Assembly: GCA_902491895.1 (NCBI GenBank)
Contig: CABUJH010000009.1
Location: 1 to 49,894, forward strand
Direction: 5' to 3'
From: an uncultured Collinsella sp.
GTDB taxonomy: Bacteria; Actinomycetota; Coriobacteriia; Coriobacteriales; Coriobacteriaceae
DNA length: 49,894 nt
Each line of letters starts with the position of its first letter. Position 1 is the stretch's first letter. Positions 18,092 to 26,557 of the stretch are shown in pieces. A program made the position numbers and the translations under genes. The notes beneath the pieces were generated by a model. The model was not told the DNA's origin. It searched no databases and was given only the letters and a program-made list of their open reading frames with translations.

Positions 18092-20110
18092 TTAACCCAT
18101 TTGCACGGCGAGCACGAGGAACACCACGAGTGCCGCGACGATGTAGCAGATATAGATGCTGTAGTTGCCGCCCTCGAGCTTAGTCGCGAGGTCGGCGAGC
18201 TTCTCGACACCCTTATGCGGGGCATCGACGAGAACCTTGTCGGGTACGGGCTCCACAGCCTCGGCCACACCGGTGAGCTTCTGGAAGAAGTGCGCGATGG
18301 ACCAGCAGACGGCCGTGCAGCGGTCGCGCAGCGTGTAGAGCGGCTGCATAAACCAGGACACCTCGGAGGCAAAGGTCGTGGCCACGACGGGCATATGCTC
18401 GTTGGGAGCATAGCCGCATGCCCACGGCTGGGACTTCTGCACCTTGCCGACGGTCTTGAGCTTGCGATAACCGCAGGCAAGGCCGACGAGCACCACGAGC
18501 GCAATGGCGATCGCGGGCGTGGAGGTGGCAGCGCCGGAGTACTGGTTCATGAGCTCCATGCCCTCGGCGGCAAACACGCCACCGTACGGATGCAGCACGG
18601 ACGCGGCGACATCGACCAGCACGGGCGCGATCACGGGAGCGCCAATGCCCAGCACGACGCAGATGGCCGCGAGCAGGCCCTGCGCAAACACCATGGGGGC
18701 GGGAACCTCCTTGGCATTGGCCGCGGCCTCGGAGCGGGGCGCGGAGGCAAAGGAGACGCCATAGGCCTTGACGAAGCACGTGACAGCCAGCGCGCCGGTA
18801 ATGGCAAGCGCGACGGCAGCGAACACGGCCACGATCATGACAGCTTTGTCGCCCTGCATGGCGGCGTTAAACAGCGACTGGTAGGTAAACCACTCGGACA
18901 CAAAGCCGTTGAAGGGCGGGATGGCCGAGATGGCAAGCGCGCCAACGAGGAAGCAGATGGCCGTTGCCGGCATACGACGGAACAGGCCGCCCATCTTCTC
19001 CATATTGCGCGTACCCGTGGAGTACAGCAGCGCACCGGCGCCCAAGAACAGCTCGCCCTTAAACATCGCGTGGTTAAACGTGTGGTAGAGGGCGGCCATC
19101 AGAGCCAGGACGGCGATTCCGACCGAGTTGAGCGCCATGGCGGCCATGGAGGCACCGACGCCGAGCAGAATGATGCCGATGTTCTCGACGGAGTGATAGG
19201 CCAGCAGGCGCTTGATGTCATGCTCCTGCAGGGCGAAGGCCACGCCGAGGACCGACGAGATCGCACCGAAGACCATGACCATAAGGCCCCACCAAACCTG
19301 AACGCCCGAGGCGGAGAGCAGGTCGAGACCAACCTTGAGGATACCGAAGATACCGATCTTGATCATGCCGCCGGACATGAGGGCCGACACGTTGGACGGC
19401 GCCTCGGGATGTGCCTTGGGCAGCCAGCCGTGCAGCGGGATGATACCGGCCTTGGCGCCAAAGCCAAAGAAGGCGAGCACGAAGCACACGGATGCGACCG
19501 CAGGACTAAACTGCGTGGCGCGGAAATCCGCAAAGGCAAACGAGCCACCGGCGAAGTTGGTCATGGTGAGGAAGCTCGCCATGATGAGCACAAAGCCCAC
19601 GTGCGCGATCACAAAGTAGAGCCAACCGCCATGGATGGAGTTCTCGTTCTCCTCGATCACGACCAGGAAGTACGAGGTCAGCGACATGAGCTCAAAGGCG
19701 ACCAGGAACCAAAACACGTTGTCGGCGGTGATGACGAGCATCATGGACGCCACGAAGGTGTTAAAGAAGAAGCCGGCGCGGCCCTTTTTGCCCGGGTACT
19801 CATCAAAGTAGTTGAGACCGTAGATCGAACCGGCAAACGCGAGCACCGAGATGAGCGCCACGAACAGGCCGGACAGCTGATTGAGCAGCAGCTGGAAATG
19901 GGCAAACGGGAAGAACACGATGGTGTCGACCGACGTGACATCGCCCAGCACGGCCTGGATACCGGCCACAAACGAAAGCACCGCGGCGACGGCGCCGATA
20001 AGGCAGCCGGCGGTCTTGGCGGCGTTATCGGCCTTGATCAGCAGAACCGAGGCGAGCGCACCGATGCACGAGACGGCAAGCGATGCGATAAACAGCGTCA
20101 TGCTATCCAT
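18092..20110 (-). CDS. hyfB: Hydrogenase-4 membrane subunit HyfB (antiporter-like)
   Basis: HyfB/HycC is the largest antiporter-like subunit. It is 672 residues long, the same length as E. coli HyfB, with about 16 helices. Conserved segments are FGFGAKAGIIPLHGWLPKAH, HPEAPSNVSALMSGGMIKIG and LLAYHSVENIG. A hydrophilic C-terminal region before the last helix (PWACGYAPNEHM) is typical. Its ATG overlaps the end of hyfA by eight bases, so the two are likely to be coupled in translation. Confidence 0.95.
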   Translation of the reverse strand: MDSMTLFIASLAVSCIGALASVLLIKADNAAKTAGCLIGAVAAVLSFVAGIQAVLGDVTSVDTIVFFPFAHFQLLLNQLSGLFVALISVLAFAGSIYGLNYFDEYPGKKGRAGFFFNTFVASMMLVITADNVFWFLVAFELMSLTSYFLVVIEENENSIHGGWLYFVIAHVGFVLIMASFLTMTNFAGGSFAFADFRATQFSPAVASVCFVLAFFGFGAKAGIIPLHGWLPKAHPEAPSNVSALMSGGMIKIGIFGILKVGLDLLSASGVQVWWGLMVMVFGAISSVLGVAFALQEHDIKRLLAYHSVENIGIILLGVGASMAAMALNSVGIAVLALMAALYHTFNHAMFKGELFLGAGALLYSTGTRNMEKMGGLFRRMPATAICFLVGALAISAIPPFNGFVSEWFTYQSLFNAAMQGDKAVMIVAVFAAVALAITGALAVTCFVKAYGVSFASAPRSEAAANAKEVPAPMVFAQGLLAAICVVLGIGAPVIAPVLVDVAASVLHPYGGVFAAEGMELMNQYSGAATSTPAIAIALVVLVGLACGYRKLKTVGKVQKSQPWACGYAPNEHMPVVATTFASEVSWFMQPLYTLRDRCTAVCWSIAHFFQKLTGVAEAVEPVPDKVLVDAPHKGVEKLADLATKLEGGNYSIYICYIVAALVVFLVLAVQMG

Positions 20111-20720
20111 TCTTTACGCTCCCTTCTGCTTTCTCGGACAAGCCCTGGGCCACAGCGGTAACGTCGACGACCGGACCGTTTTCGATCGAGCGCAGGCGCT
20201 TGGCCTCGTCGAGCTCGCGATCGGCCGCGCCGCCCATGACGGTCAGCGCCTTGGTGGGGCACGCCGCCACACAATGCGGGCCGTCCGGATCGAAGGCGCA
20301 CAGATCGCACTTGACAGCGCAGGTGTACTGGCCGGGAGCCCACGTAAGAAGGCTGCTCAGGGACTTAGGATACGAAGGCGTCGGATCGCACATGCCTGCG
20401 ACACCGGCGATAGACGTGCCATCGGGATGGATGGCTCCGAAGGGGCACGCGATGGCGCACAGCCTGCACCCGATGCACTCCTGCTCCTTGACGTGGATGC
20501 GATCGCCATCGTGCTCGATGGCATTCACCGGGCAAACCTCGGCGCAGGGGGCACCCTCGCAATGATGGCAGGCAAGGGCGGCCGAAATACCGCCGGTCTT
20601 CACGAGCGCCAGGCGCGGCGTATCCTGAAGACCCTGCATCCGGTGGGCGTCGGCACAGGCGGACTGGCATGTTCCGCAGCCGATGCACCTCTCCGGGTTG
20701 ATGTCGATGAAGCGGTTCAT
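20103..20720 (-). CDS. hyfA: Hydrogenase-4 ferredoxin subunit HyfA (HycB-like)
   Basis: HyfA takes electrons from formate dehydrogenase and passes them to the hydrogenase arm. The 205-residue protein holds four 4Fe-4S motifs: CIGCGTCQSACADAH, CHHCEGAPCAEVCP, CIGCRLCAIACP and CDLCAFDPDGPHCVAACP. The ATG at 20720, seven bases from AGGA, is preferred over a GTG six bases upstream. It follows fdhF after a 78-base gap that contains a strong hairpin. A related ferredoxin is encoded upstream of fdhF at 23096. Confidence 0.94.
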   Translation of the reverse strand: MNRFIDINPERCIGCGTCQSACADAHRMQGLQDTPRLALVKTGGISAALACHHCEGAPCAEVCPVNAIEHDGDRIHVKEQECIGCRLCAIACPFGAIHPDGTSIAGVAGMCDPTPSYPKSLSSLLTWAPGQYTCAVKCDLCAFDPDGPHCVAACPTKALTVMGGAADRELDEAKRLRSIENGPVVDVTAVAQGLSEKAEGSVKNG

Positions 20721-20742
20721 CCCCACTTCCTTTCAAAATAAC

Positions 20743-20777
20743 GGGCCGGGCTCCCGAACGTACGGGACGCCCGGCCC
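20743..20777 (-). promoter_or_regulatory. Intercistronic GC-rich hairpin between fdhF and hyfA
   Basis: GGGCCGGGC plus TCCCG (20743-20756) pairs with CGGGA plus GCCCGGCCC (20763-20777), with a single extra base. On the minus strand the stem is followed by GTTATTTTG. This is a terminator-like or mRNA-processing structure placed to give different amounts of FdhF and hydrogenase from one transcript. It may terminate only part of the transcripts, because hyfA has no obvious promoter of its own. Confidence 0.6.
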
Positions 20778-20798
20778 AAAAAGCCAACGAGAACGGGA

Positions 20799-23021
20799 CT
20801 ACACGATTTGATTCACGTGTGTCTCGTCGTCGAACTTGGCGGCGCCGGGCTCAACGTCCTGGGGAGCGGCGGCGTCGACCAGAGCCTGCTTGAGCTCGGT
20901 GTACTGACGCTCGACCTCGCCCTCGGCCCAGACCTGGTCGGCGATAGCGTCGACCTGGCAGGCGGAGAACTTGTCCTCGGGCGTGTGCGAGACCGGGTCG
21001 ACCTTGTGCATGGTCAGCTCGTTGCACTTGCCGATCCACCACTGGTAGGTCATATAGACCGTGCCCTTGTTGATACGGTCGCTCACGTCGGCTCGGCTGT
21101 ATACCTGGCCGCGGCGGCTGTGAATCGAGACGATGTCGCCGTTCTTGATGCCGCGCGCCTGGGCGTCCGCGGGATTCATGCGGACAAAGCCGGGCTCGTC
21201 GGCGAGTAGCGCCAGCGTCTTGCAGTTGCCGGTCATCGAGCGGCAGCTGTAGTGGCCGACCTCGCGGACGGTGCACAGGATGAGCGGGTACTCATCGTCG
21301 GGAAGCTCGGAGGGCGCCTCCCAGTCGTGCGCCATCAGGTTGGCGCGACCGTCCTTGGTGGTGAACTTGCCGCCAGCGAACATGTCGGGCGTACCGTGGT
21401 CGTTCACATCGGTGCTCTTGACGGGCCACTGGGCGTAGCCGCCCTCGGGAGCCATCTTCTCGTAGGTCGCGCCCACAAAGTTGGGGCACAGGCTAATGCA
21501 CTCGTTCCAGATCTGCTCGGTGTTGTCGTAGTGCATGGGGTAGCCCATGCGCGTAGACAGGTCCGCGAAGATCTCCCAGTCGTGGCGGCACTCGCCCTTG
21601 GGCGGAACGGCCGCGTCAAAATGCTGGAAGCTACGGTCGGATGCGGTAAAGACACCCTCGTGCTCGCCCCAAGAGGTGGCAGGCAGGATGACGTCGGCGA
21701 GCATGGTCGTCTGCGTCATAAAGATGTCCTGGCAAATGAACAGATCCAGCTCGGAGAGCGTCTTGCGCATACCGGCCGAATCGGGCTCGGTCTGCACCGG
21801 GTCCTCGCCGTAGTTGTAGAAGCAGTGCACCTTGCCCTCGTCGACCAGGTGGCCCAGGTCGGTGAGCTTATAGCCCTCCTCGAGCGGGAGCTTTTCCTCG
21901 GGCACGCCCCAAGCCTTGGCAAACTTGGCACGCACTGCCGGGTCGGTGACCTTCTGGTAGCCAGGGTACAGGTTGGGCAGCATGCCCATATCGCAGGAGC
22001 CCTGGACGTTATTCTGACCGCGCACGGGCGCGAGGCCGGAATTGGGTTTGCCGATCTGGCCGGCAACGCAGGCGATGGAGGCGATGGTGTGCACCGTCTT
22101 CAGGTTCTGCTTCTGCTGGCATACGCCCATGCCCCAGCCAATGATGGCAGAGGGCTTCGCCGTGGCGTACATCTCGGCAGCTTGGTGGATCAGCGCGGGC
22201 TCGACACCCGTGATGTCCTGTACGGATTCGGGAGTGTAGTTCTTGATGGTCTCCCACCATTCGTCAAAGCCGTTCGTGTGCTCGGCGACGAATTCCTTGT
22301 CGTAGAGGCCATCGTTGACCAAGCAGTTGGCAAAGGCGTTGAGGAACGCAACGTTGCAACCGTTCTTGATCGGAAGGTAGAGATCGGCGATACGCGCGGT
22401 TTCGATATGGCGCGGGTCGGCGACGATGATCTTGCAACCCTTTTCTTTGGCTCGCACGATACGCCTTGCGACGATGGGGTGCGAATCGGCAGGGTTATAG
22501 CCGAAGAGGAAAATGCAGCCCGCATCCTCCATACCGGGGATGGAGCATGACATGCAACCTGAACCAACCGTGTCCATCAGACCGAGGACAGTAGGGCCGT
22601 GTCAAGTACGGGCGCAGTTGTCCACGCTGTGGGTGCCGATGCACGCACGCGTAAACTTCTGCATGACGTAGTTCGCCTCATTGCCGCCGCCTCGCGAAGA
22701 GCCGGTGGTCATGACAGCGTTAGGACCATATTCGTCAATTATGGCCTGCATCTTAGATGCGGTGAAATCCAGTGCCTCGTCCCAGCTTACGCGCTCAAGA
22801 TCCGCGCCCTTAGTGCGGCGAATCATCGGGTGCAGTACGCGAGGAGTCAAGATCTTGGTGTCGTTGATGAAGTCGTAGCCGCTCATGCCCTTAAGGCACA
22901 GCTCGCTCTGGTTGGTGATGCCGTTGAGCGGTTCGGTACCCACGACCTGGCCGTTTTGGACCAAGAGGTTAAACTGGCAACCGGCGCCGCAGTACGGGCA
23001 AATCACTTTATGCTTCTCCAT
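20799..23021 (-). CDS. fdhF: Selenocysteine formate dehydrogenase H (UGA140 = Sec)
   Basis: FdhF oxidises formate to CO2 at a bis-MGD molybdenum centre. The gene is read through an in-frame TGA at 22602-22604, which is codon 140 from the ATG at 23021; E. coli FdhF has Sec at the same number. Residues C8, C11, C15 and C42 with K44 match the 4Fe-4S site. Around the TGA the reading is NCART-U-HGPTVLGL, and FGYNPADSHPIV follows. A SECIS hairpin lies just downstream. The start follows AAGGAGGGTGTC; a longer reading to 23072 is less likely. The full protein has 740 residues. It lacks a signal peptide, as expected for the hydrogenlyase form. Confidence 0.97.
22571..22604 (-). promoter_or_regulatory. 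SECIS element of fdhF with its UGA codon
   Basis: After the UGA (22604-22602) the stem TGTCC pairs with GGACA, enclosing TCGGTCTGAT. The apical GGUCUG occurs 19 bases after the UGA, as in the E. coli fdhF SECIS, where the GGUCU loop has the same spacing. It should be bound by SelB encoded at 2446-4413. Confidence 0.92.
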
Positions 23022-23095
23022 GACACCCTCCTTCCTTTCTCTGCTACCGAATACTCGGTACTTATTTGACAATCATTGGGCCTGTCGCCCGACGC

Positions 23096-23614
23096 TTACG
23101 CCTCGTTTTCGATGGTGGCGCGGGCACGCTCGGCAGTCAGTTCTGCCAGACGCTCCTCGTCTACCAGGGTGAGGCCCTTGGTCGGGCACGCCTCGGCACA
23201 CGCCGGACCGCCGGGACGGTCCACGCACAGGTCGCACTTGAGCACGAAGCTCTTAGTCTGCGAACCCACGCGAACGTCACCCATCAAGACGGGGACCTGC
23301 GTGGTCGCCACGCTCACGGCGCCAAAGGGGCATGCCATGACACAGCTCTTGCAGCCGATGCAGTTGTCCTCGTTGACGCCGATACGATGGTTCTTTGGAT
23401 CAAAGAACAAGGCGCCCGTAGGACAGGCCTTCGCGCACGGAGCGTCCTCGCAGTGGTGACATGCCACCGGCGCGGAGATCTCGTAGGTGCGCGTTACGCG
23501 CAAGCGCGGCGCGGCGATGTTGCCGGGAATATCGTGTGCCTCGATGCACGCCGCCATACAGGTTTGGCACCCAATGCAGCGTGAGGAATCGGCTACGACT
23601 CGTTTATTGCCCAT
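23096..23614 (-). CDS. hydN: HydN-like 4Fe-4S ferredoxin
   Basis: The 172-residue protein has four 4Fe-4S motifs: CIGCQTCMAACIEAH, CHHCEDAPCAKACP, CIGCKSCVMACP and CDLCVDRPGGPACAEACP. It resembles HydN and HycB, which carry electrons from formate dehydrogenase H. It is the first gene of the formate block, 74 bases upstream of fdhF. The ATG at 23614 follows GGAGGGAG; the 36-residue longer reading has no support. Whether it forms part of the complex or acts as a free carrier or assembly factor cannot be told. Confidence 0.9.
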   Translation of the reverse strand: MGNKRVVADSSRCIGCQTCMAACIEAHDIPGNIAAPRLRVTRTYEISAPVACHHCEDAPCAKACPTGALFFDPKNHRIGVNEDNCIGCKSCVMACPFGAVSVATTQVPVLMGDVRVGSQTKSFVLKCDLCVDRPGGPACAEACPTKGLTLVDEERLAELTAERARATIENEA

Positions 23615-23792
23615 GTTGTTCACTCCCTCCTGAATCCCATGCCAGAGAGACCCTGTCGACGTTGCCCCGGACCGCCCGTGGCCCGGCATCGGCGTATCGA
23701 GTGCATGCGGCGAAACAGGCACTTCGATAGAATTCCTCCAACGATATACAGGTTAAATATACGCAGTTGCAGGTGGCAAACTTGAGCATAGG

Positions 23793-23818
23793 CCCTGCAA
23801 TACGGGTGTATTGCAGGG
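23793..23818. promoter_or_regulatory. Perfect 11-bp dyad upstream of the formate block
   Basis: CCCTGCAATAC pairs exactly with GTATTGCAGGG around a GGGT centre. It lies about 180 bases upstream of the hydN ATG. On the plus strand GTTTT follows, so it could end a plus-strand RNA; equally it could be an operator for a dimeric regulator of the formate genes. Confidence 0.55.
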
Positions 23819-23947
23819 GTTTTGGCAGGTTGGAACTATTCTCGGATAGCTATAAAGGTGAGTGTATTACATGCGTACGCCTCAGAGATTTTTACGCGCT
23901 CTCGTTTTGGATGTACTACGCTTGTATTCGTGTTTATGGTTATCAAC

Positions 23948-23975
23948 TTGAGTGAAATAAAGTAATCGTTATAAG
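23948..23975 (+). promoter_or_regulatory. Putative promoter of the toxin-antitoxin operon
   Basis: TTGAGT and TATAAG are separated by 16 bases, ending 66 bases before the antitoxin ATG. The boxes fit a sigma-70-type promoter apart from single mismatches. Confidence 0.5.
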
Positions 23976-24041
23976 ATGCTCAAGTATCGGCACATGCCGC
24001 ATTTGACCGACTATATTGCACGCTCATTAAGGGGGCCAGTG

Positions 24042-24365
24042 ATGTCATCGACTCAAAAAAGAGCCATCCTGCAGGTGCGCATTCGCGAGGAAGACAAGCA
24101 GCATGCCGAGCATCTCTACGACGCCATGGGCACATCGCTCGCCGAGGCTGTCCGTCTATTTGTCGCGCAGAGCATTTTGATGCGCAAGCTCCCCTTTCAG
24201 CCGGTCGCCGTGCGTTCCAAGGACGGCACGGCCGCCTATGGATCGCTCAAAGCATATGGGGACCCCAATCGCCGCTCCGAAGAGCGCAATGCCTGGATTG
24301 AGTACCTTGCCACAGAAAGCGACGATTCGATTTTGGGTCCCGAGGAAGTAGATATCCATGAGTAG
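24042..24365 (+). CDS. RelB/DinJ-family antitoxin
   Basis: The 107-residue protein starts with a segment typical of ribbon-helix-helix antitoxins of the RelB/DinJ family: LQVRIREEDKQHAEHLYDAMG followed by SLAEAVRLFVAQSI (given here in parts). It should bind DNA as a dimer and neutralise the toxin encoded downstream. The ATG at 24042 follows AAGGGGG; an upstream reading from 23976 would overlap the promoter. It overlaps the toxin gene by eight bases. RelB/DinJ antitoxins usually accompany RelE or YafQ toxins, so the PIN partner is unusual. Confidence 0.85.
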   Translation: MSSTQKRAILQVRIREEDKQHAEHLYDAMGTSLAEAVRLFVAQSILMRKLPFQPVAVRSKDGTAAYGSLKAYGDPNRRSEERNAWIEYLATESDDSILGPEEVDIHE

Positions 24366-24834
24366 CACCATCATCGACGAGACCGTCATCCTGCGCTACC
24401 TGCTTGACGACGACGAGGTTCTGTCACCGCGCGCCGCCAAGGTCATCGCCACGCGCACCGCTCGCGTCTACCCCGAAATCATCACGCGCGTCGTGGTCAC
24501 GCTGCGCGACGTCTATAAGGTTCCCCGCGTTGAGATTACTGCGGCCATGAAAAGGCTGCTCGATGACGTCATGGTCGACGAGCCCACCGTTGTCGCCCTT
24601 GCCGTCAAACTCTTTGGCAAGACCCATATGGACTTTACCGACTGCCTCCTCGCAGCCCGAACCGCCATCTACAACGATGATGTCGTGAGCTTTGGCAAGC
24701 CCATCATCCAAGGCATGATCGATTACCGCCGCAAGCGCCAAACCGCGGCCGACGCTCGCGACCGCGCCGCCGAAGCCCGCAGTCACAGCACCGACTCCAC
24801 CATCGACAAGCTCCGCCACCAATCCCGCCACTAG
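24358..24834 (+). CDS. PIN-domain protein, probable toxin
   Basis: PIN-domain toxins are metal-dependent RNases. The 158-residue protein begins IIDETVILRYLL, which matches the family DTNVLLRYL start with its first acidic residue but with Thr in place of Asn. The second acidic region appears as HMDFTDCLLAAR, like the usual DALLAA segment. The last 35 residues are a charged tail rich in Arg and Ala. It overlaps the antitoxin by eight bases, as expected of a toxin-antitoxin operon. Ribonuclease activity is inferred, not shown. Confidence 0.82.
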   Translation: MSSTIIDETVILRYLLDDDEVLSPRAAKVIATRTARVYPEIITRVVVTLRDVYKVPRVEITAAMKRLLDDVMVDEPTVVALAVKLFGKTHMDFTDCLLAARTAIYNDDVVSFGKPIIQGMIDYRRKRQTAADARDRAAEARSHSTDSTIDKLRHQSRH

Positions 24835-24848
24835 CACCATCCCCCCCT

Positions 24849-24917
24849 AAGTTGCGGTGAAATAGTTCCTGGATTTAGGCTTATTCGAGCTTTTCAGGAA
24901 CTATTTCACCGCAACTT
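24849..24917. repeat. Palindromic repeat family A, copy 1
   Basis: The 23-base arms AAGTTGCGGTGAAATAGTTC... and its exact complement (24849-24871 and 24895-24917) flank a 23-base centre. It lies 15 bases after the PIN gene. Copies with the same outer arms are at 26159-26229 and 42926-42996. The long perfect arms suggest a transcribed hairpin or a small mobile palindrome. Confidence 0.9.
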
Positions 24918-25101
24918 TCTGTAAGGGTGGTTTTTAGTGCCGCCGAGGGGCACTAATCAACCGTTTGCCGATATGTTTGACTCTGACTCATGACTCTGAC
25001 CTGCCCCGTCAAGCTTTTGGTCAGTTCATGGCAAGGTCTGGCGGACCAAATATGGGATAGCGTAGTGTCATTCACTCCCCCTCGAGACCATGGGGTCGAA
25101 A

Positions 25102-26097
25102 ATGAGTCATGATAAACGCTGTTCCAAATCGCAAGTAGAGCTGTTCTTCCGGTTATTCGAGGCCCATCATGGCGGGCATCTGTTTGTAGCTACCAAAAAA
25201 TGGGATGAACGCTGTGCCTACGCGCTCATGCAAAAAGAGATGATTATTCGACTCTACAACCATGTCTACGCTGATCCCGCGTATTGGAATGACCTCGGCG
25301 TCGAAGATCGCATCTTTCAATTGGCATCCGCTATTGCGGTCGTTGAACCGGATGCCGTGTTTTGTGGAGCAACGGCGGCACTGCTCTATGGCGTCGGTTC
25401 TGCATATTCCCTTCTCGACAAGGTGCAAGTGCTGCTGCCGCGTTCCACCAGACGCGATATGTACGAATTCGTTGAATACCGACGCTGGCGGCCGGGCGAC
25501 GTATGGCAACTCGGCCCGTTTACGTTAACGGATCCATATCGCACGGTGGTCGACATCGCCCGAACGAGCGCTTTTCGATATGCACTAGGCTATGTCGACG
25601 GGCTGGCTCGCGAGTACGGTGTCGAGCGTGAAGAATTGCGTGCGTATGCACAAGCGAACTGCCGCGGGCTGCACGGCATCACGCGCGCATTTGACGTTTT
25701 TGAACACATGGATGGCAGATCGGATAACGGTGGAGAATCCGAAGCACGGGCGGCAATGATTCTGGCGGGAGTTGCCGCTCCCGAACTTCAGGTTGAAATA
25801 ACTCGACCGGGAAACGCCGGCTATTATTTGGCAGATTACGGCTGGCAGATGCCAAACGGCTCTTGGATGCTGGCTGAGCTACATGGACTAGGCAAGTTTG
25901 AGGACGATGCCCAAAATGACCCGGAACATACTGCAGCAAAAACCTATCGAGCTGCCCTCATGCGCGACGCGAACCTGCGTGCCATGGGCCACAACGTCAT
26001 TCATTTCAAGCTCTCAGACACCTACGATGTCAAAGCGTTCGGCTCCATGATGCGCGGCTACGGTATACCAACCACAAAACCCTACGCAGACTCCTGA
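25102..26097 (+). CDS. AbiEi-like regulator / DUF559-type nuclease-fold protein
   Basis: The protein of about 331 residues is not firmly assigned. The middle (FCGATAALLYGVG, LTDPYRTVVDIAR, LREL-like helices) resembles the AbiEi antitoxin and related transcription-factor-like proteins of actinobacteria. The C-terminal part shows an acidic pattern, GGESEARAAM, then YYLADYGWQ, then LAELHGLGKF, that recalls DUF559-type PD-(D/E)XK folds, although the usual lysine is absent. No partner toxin gene such as abiEii follows. Palindrome copies lie on both sides. The ATG at 25102 has a weak GGGG seven bases upstream; 25090 is the alternative start. A defence or regulatory role is only a guess. Confidence 0.6.
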   Translation: MSHDKRCSKSQVELFFRLFEAHHGGHLFVATKKWDERCAYALMQKEMIIRLYNHVYADPAYWNDLGVEDRIFQLASAIAVVEPDAVFCGATAALLYGVGSAYSLLDKVQVLLPRSTRRDMYEFVEYRRWRPGDVWQLGPFTLTDPYRTVVDIARTSAFRYALGYVDGLAREYGVEREELRAYAQANCRGLHGITRAFDVFEHMDGRSDNGGESEARAAMILAGVAAPELQVEITRPGNAGYYLADYGWQMPNGSWMLAELHGLGKFEDDAQNDPEHTAAKTYRAALMRDANLRAMGHNVIHFKLSDTYDVKAFGSMMRGYGIPTTKPYADS

Positions 26098-26158
26098 CCA
26101 GCTGCCCTCATCTTCTCGACAACAGAACCCATCATCGACCCAGCCCGCTCGGCCTCAA

Positions 26159-26229
26159 TAAGTTGCGGTGAAATAGTTCCTGGATAACAGCTTTTGCGGC
26201 TAATCCAGGAACTATTTCACCGCAACTTA
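26159..26229. repeat. Palindromic repeat family A, copy 2
   Basis: Arms of 27 bases (26159-26185 and 26203-26229) are exact complements and share the outer 23 bases with copy 1. The centre is different (17 bases). It lies 62 bases after the AbiEi-like gene and before the tRNA genes, which are on the other strand. Confidence 0.9.
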
Positions 26230-26309
26230 GGAGGGGATGTGGGGTCCCCGGCATGTATATGAAAACGACTCTGGCGCCAAATGAAGCCAAAGCCGTTAAA
26301 ACTATCCTA

Positions 26310-26383
26310 TGGAGCGGGCGACGGGAATCGAACCCGCGTCATCAGCTTGGAAGGCTGGGGTTCTACCATTGAACTACGCCCGC
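26310..26383 (-). tRNA. tRNA-Gly (TCC)
   Basis: GCGGGCG pairs with CGCCCGC in the acceptor stem and CCA is encoded. The anticodon loop is CTTCCAA, giving anticodon TCC. The T loop is TTCGATT. It lies seven bases after tRNA-Pro, so the two are one transcript. Confidence 0.97.
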
Positions 26384-26389
26384 AAGATA

Positions 26390-26466
26390 TGGTCGGGACG
26401 ACAGGATTTGAACCTGCGACATCCTGCTCCCAAAGCAGGCGCGCTACCAAACTGCGCCACGTCCCG
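26390..26466 (-). tRNA. tRNA-Pro (TGG)
   Basis: CGGGACG pairs with CGTCCCG and CCA is encoded. The stem CCTGC/GCAGG encloses TTTGGGA, giving anticodon TGG. The T loop is TTCAAAT. A strong promoter lies just upstream at 26518-26546. Confidence 0.97.
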
Positions 26467-26517
26467 AAGGTGTTGAGCAGCTAAGGTCTAAACCTTGCGT
26501 GTCCCAAAGCGAAGGAA

Positions 26518-26546
26518 ATTATAGGGGAGACTCCCCGCCTGTGCAA
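26518..26546 (-). promoter_or_regulatory. Promoter of the tRNA-Pro/tRNA-Gly unit
   Basis: TTGCAC and a perfect TATAAT are spaced by 17 bases on the minus strand, ending 52 bases before tRNA-Pro. The spacer also contains GGGGAGTCTCCCC, which could act as the brnQ terminator. Confidence 0.7.
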
Positions 26547-26557
26547 GCATTGATGCC

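Larger units (their letters stand above)
23615..24041. other. Intergenic region upstream of the formate block
   Basis: This 427-base gap separates the minus-strand formate block from the plus-strand toxin-antitoxin pair. It should hold promoters for both. The part from about 23820 to 24000 is clearly richer in A and T than the flanking genes. An 11-bp perfect hairpin lies at 23793-23818 and a plausible plus-strand promoter at 23948-23975. On the minus strand only weak -10-like boxes (TATATT, TATATC near 23730-23760) were found, and no protein gene is convincing. Confidence 0.6.

Noticed and set aside
22602..22604. In-frame TGA in fdhF taken as a nonsense mutation
   Set aside because: It falls at the selenocysteine position, has a SECIS hairpin, and the selenocysteine machinery is encoded in the window.
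23615..23800. Sigma-54 promoter for the formate block
   Set aside because: A GG-N10-GC arrangement was looked for; the nearest match has wrong spacing and wrong strand.
24849..26229. Palindromes read as a CRISPR array
   Set aside because: The copies are far apart, are themselves inverted repeats, and no regular spacers or cas genes occur.
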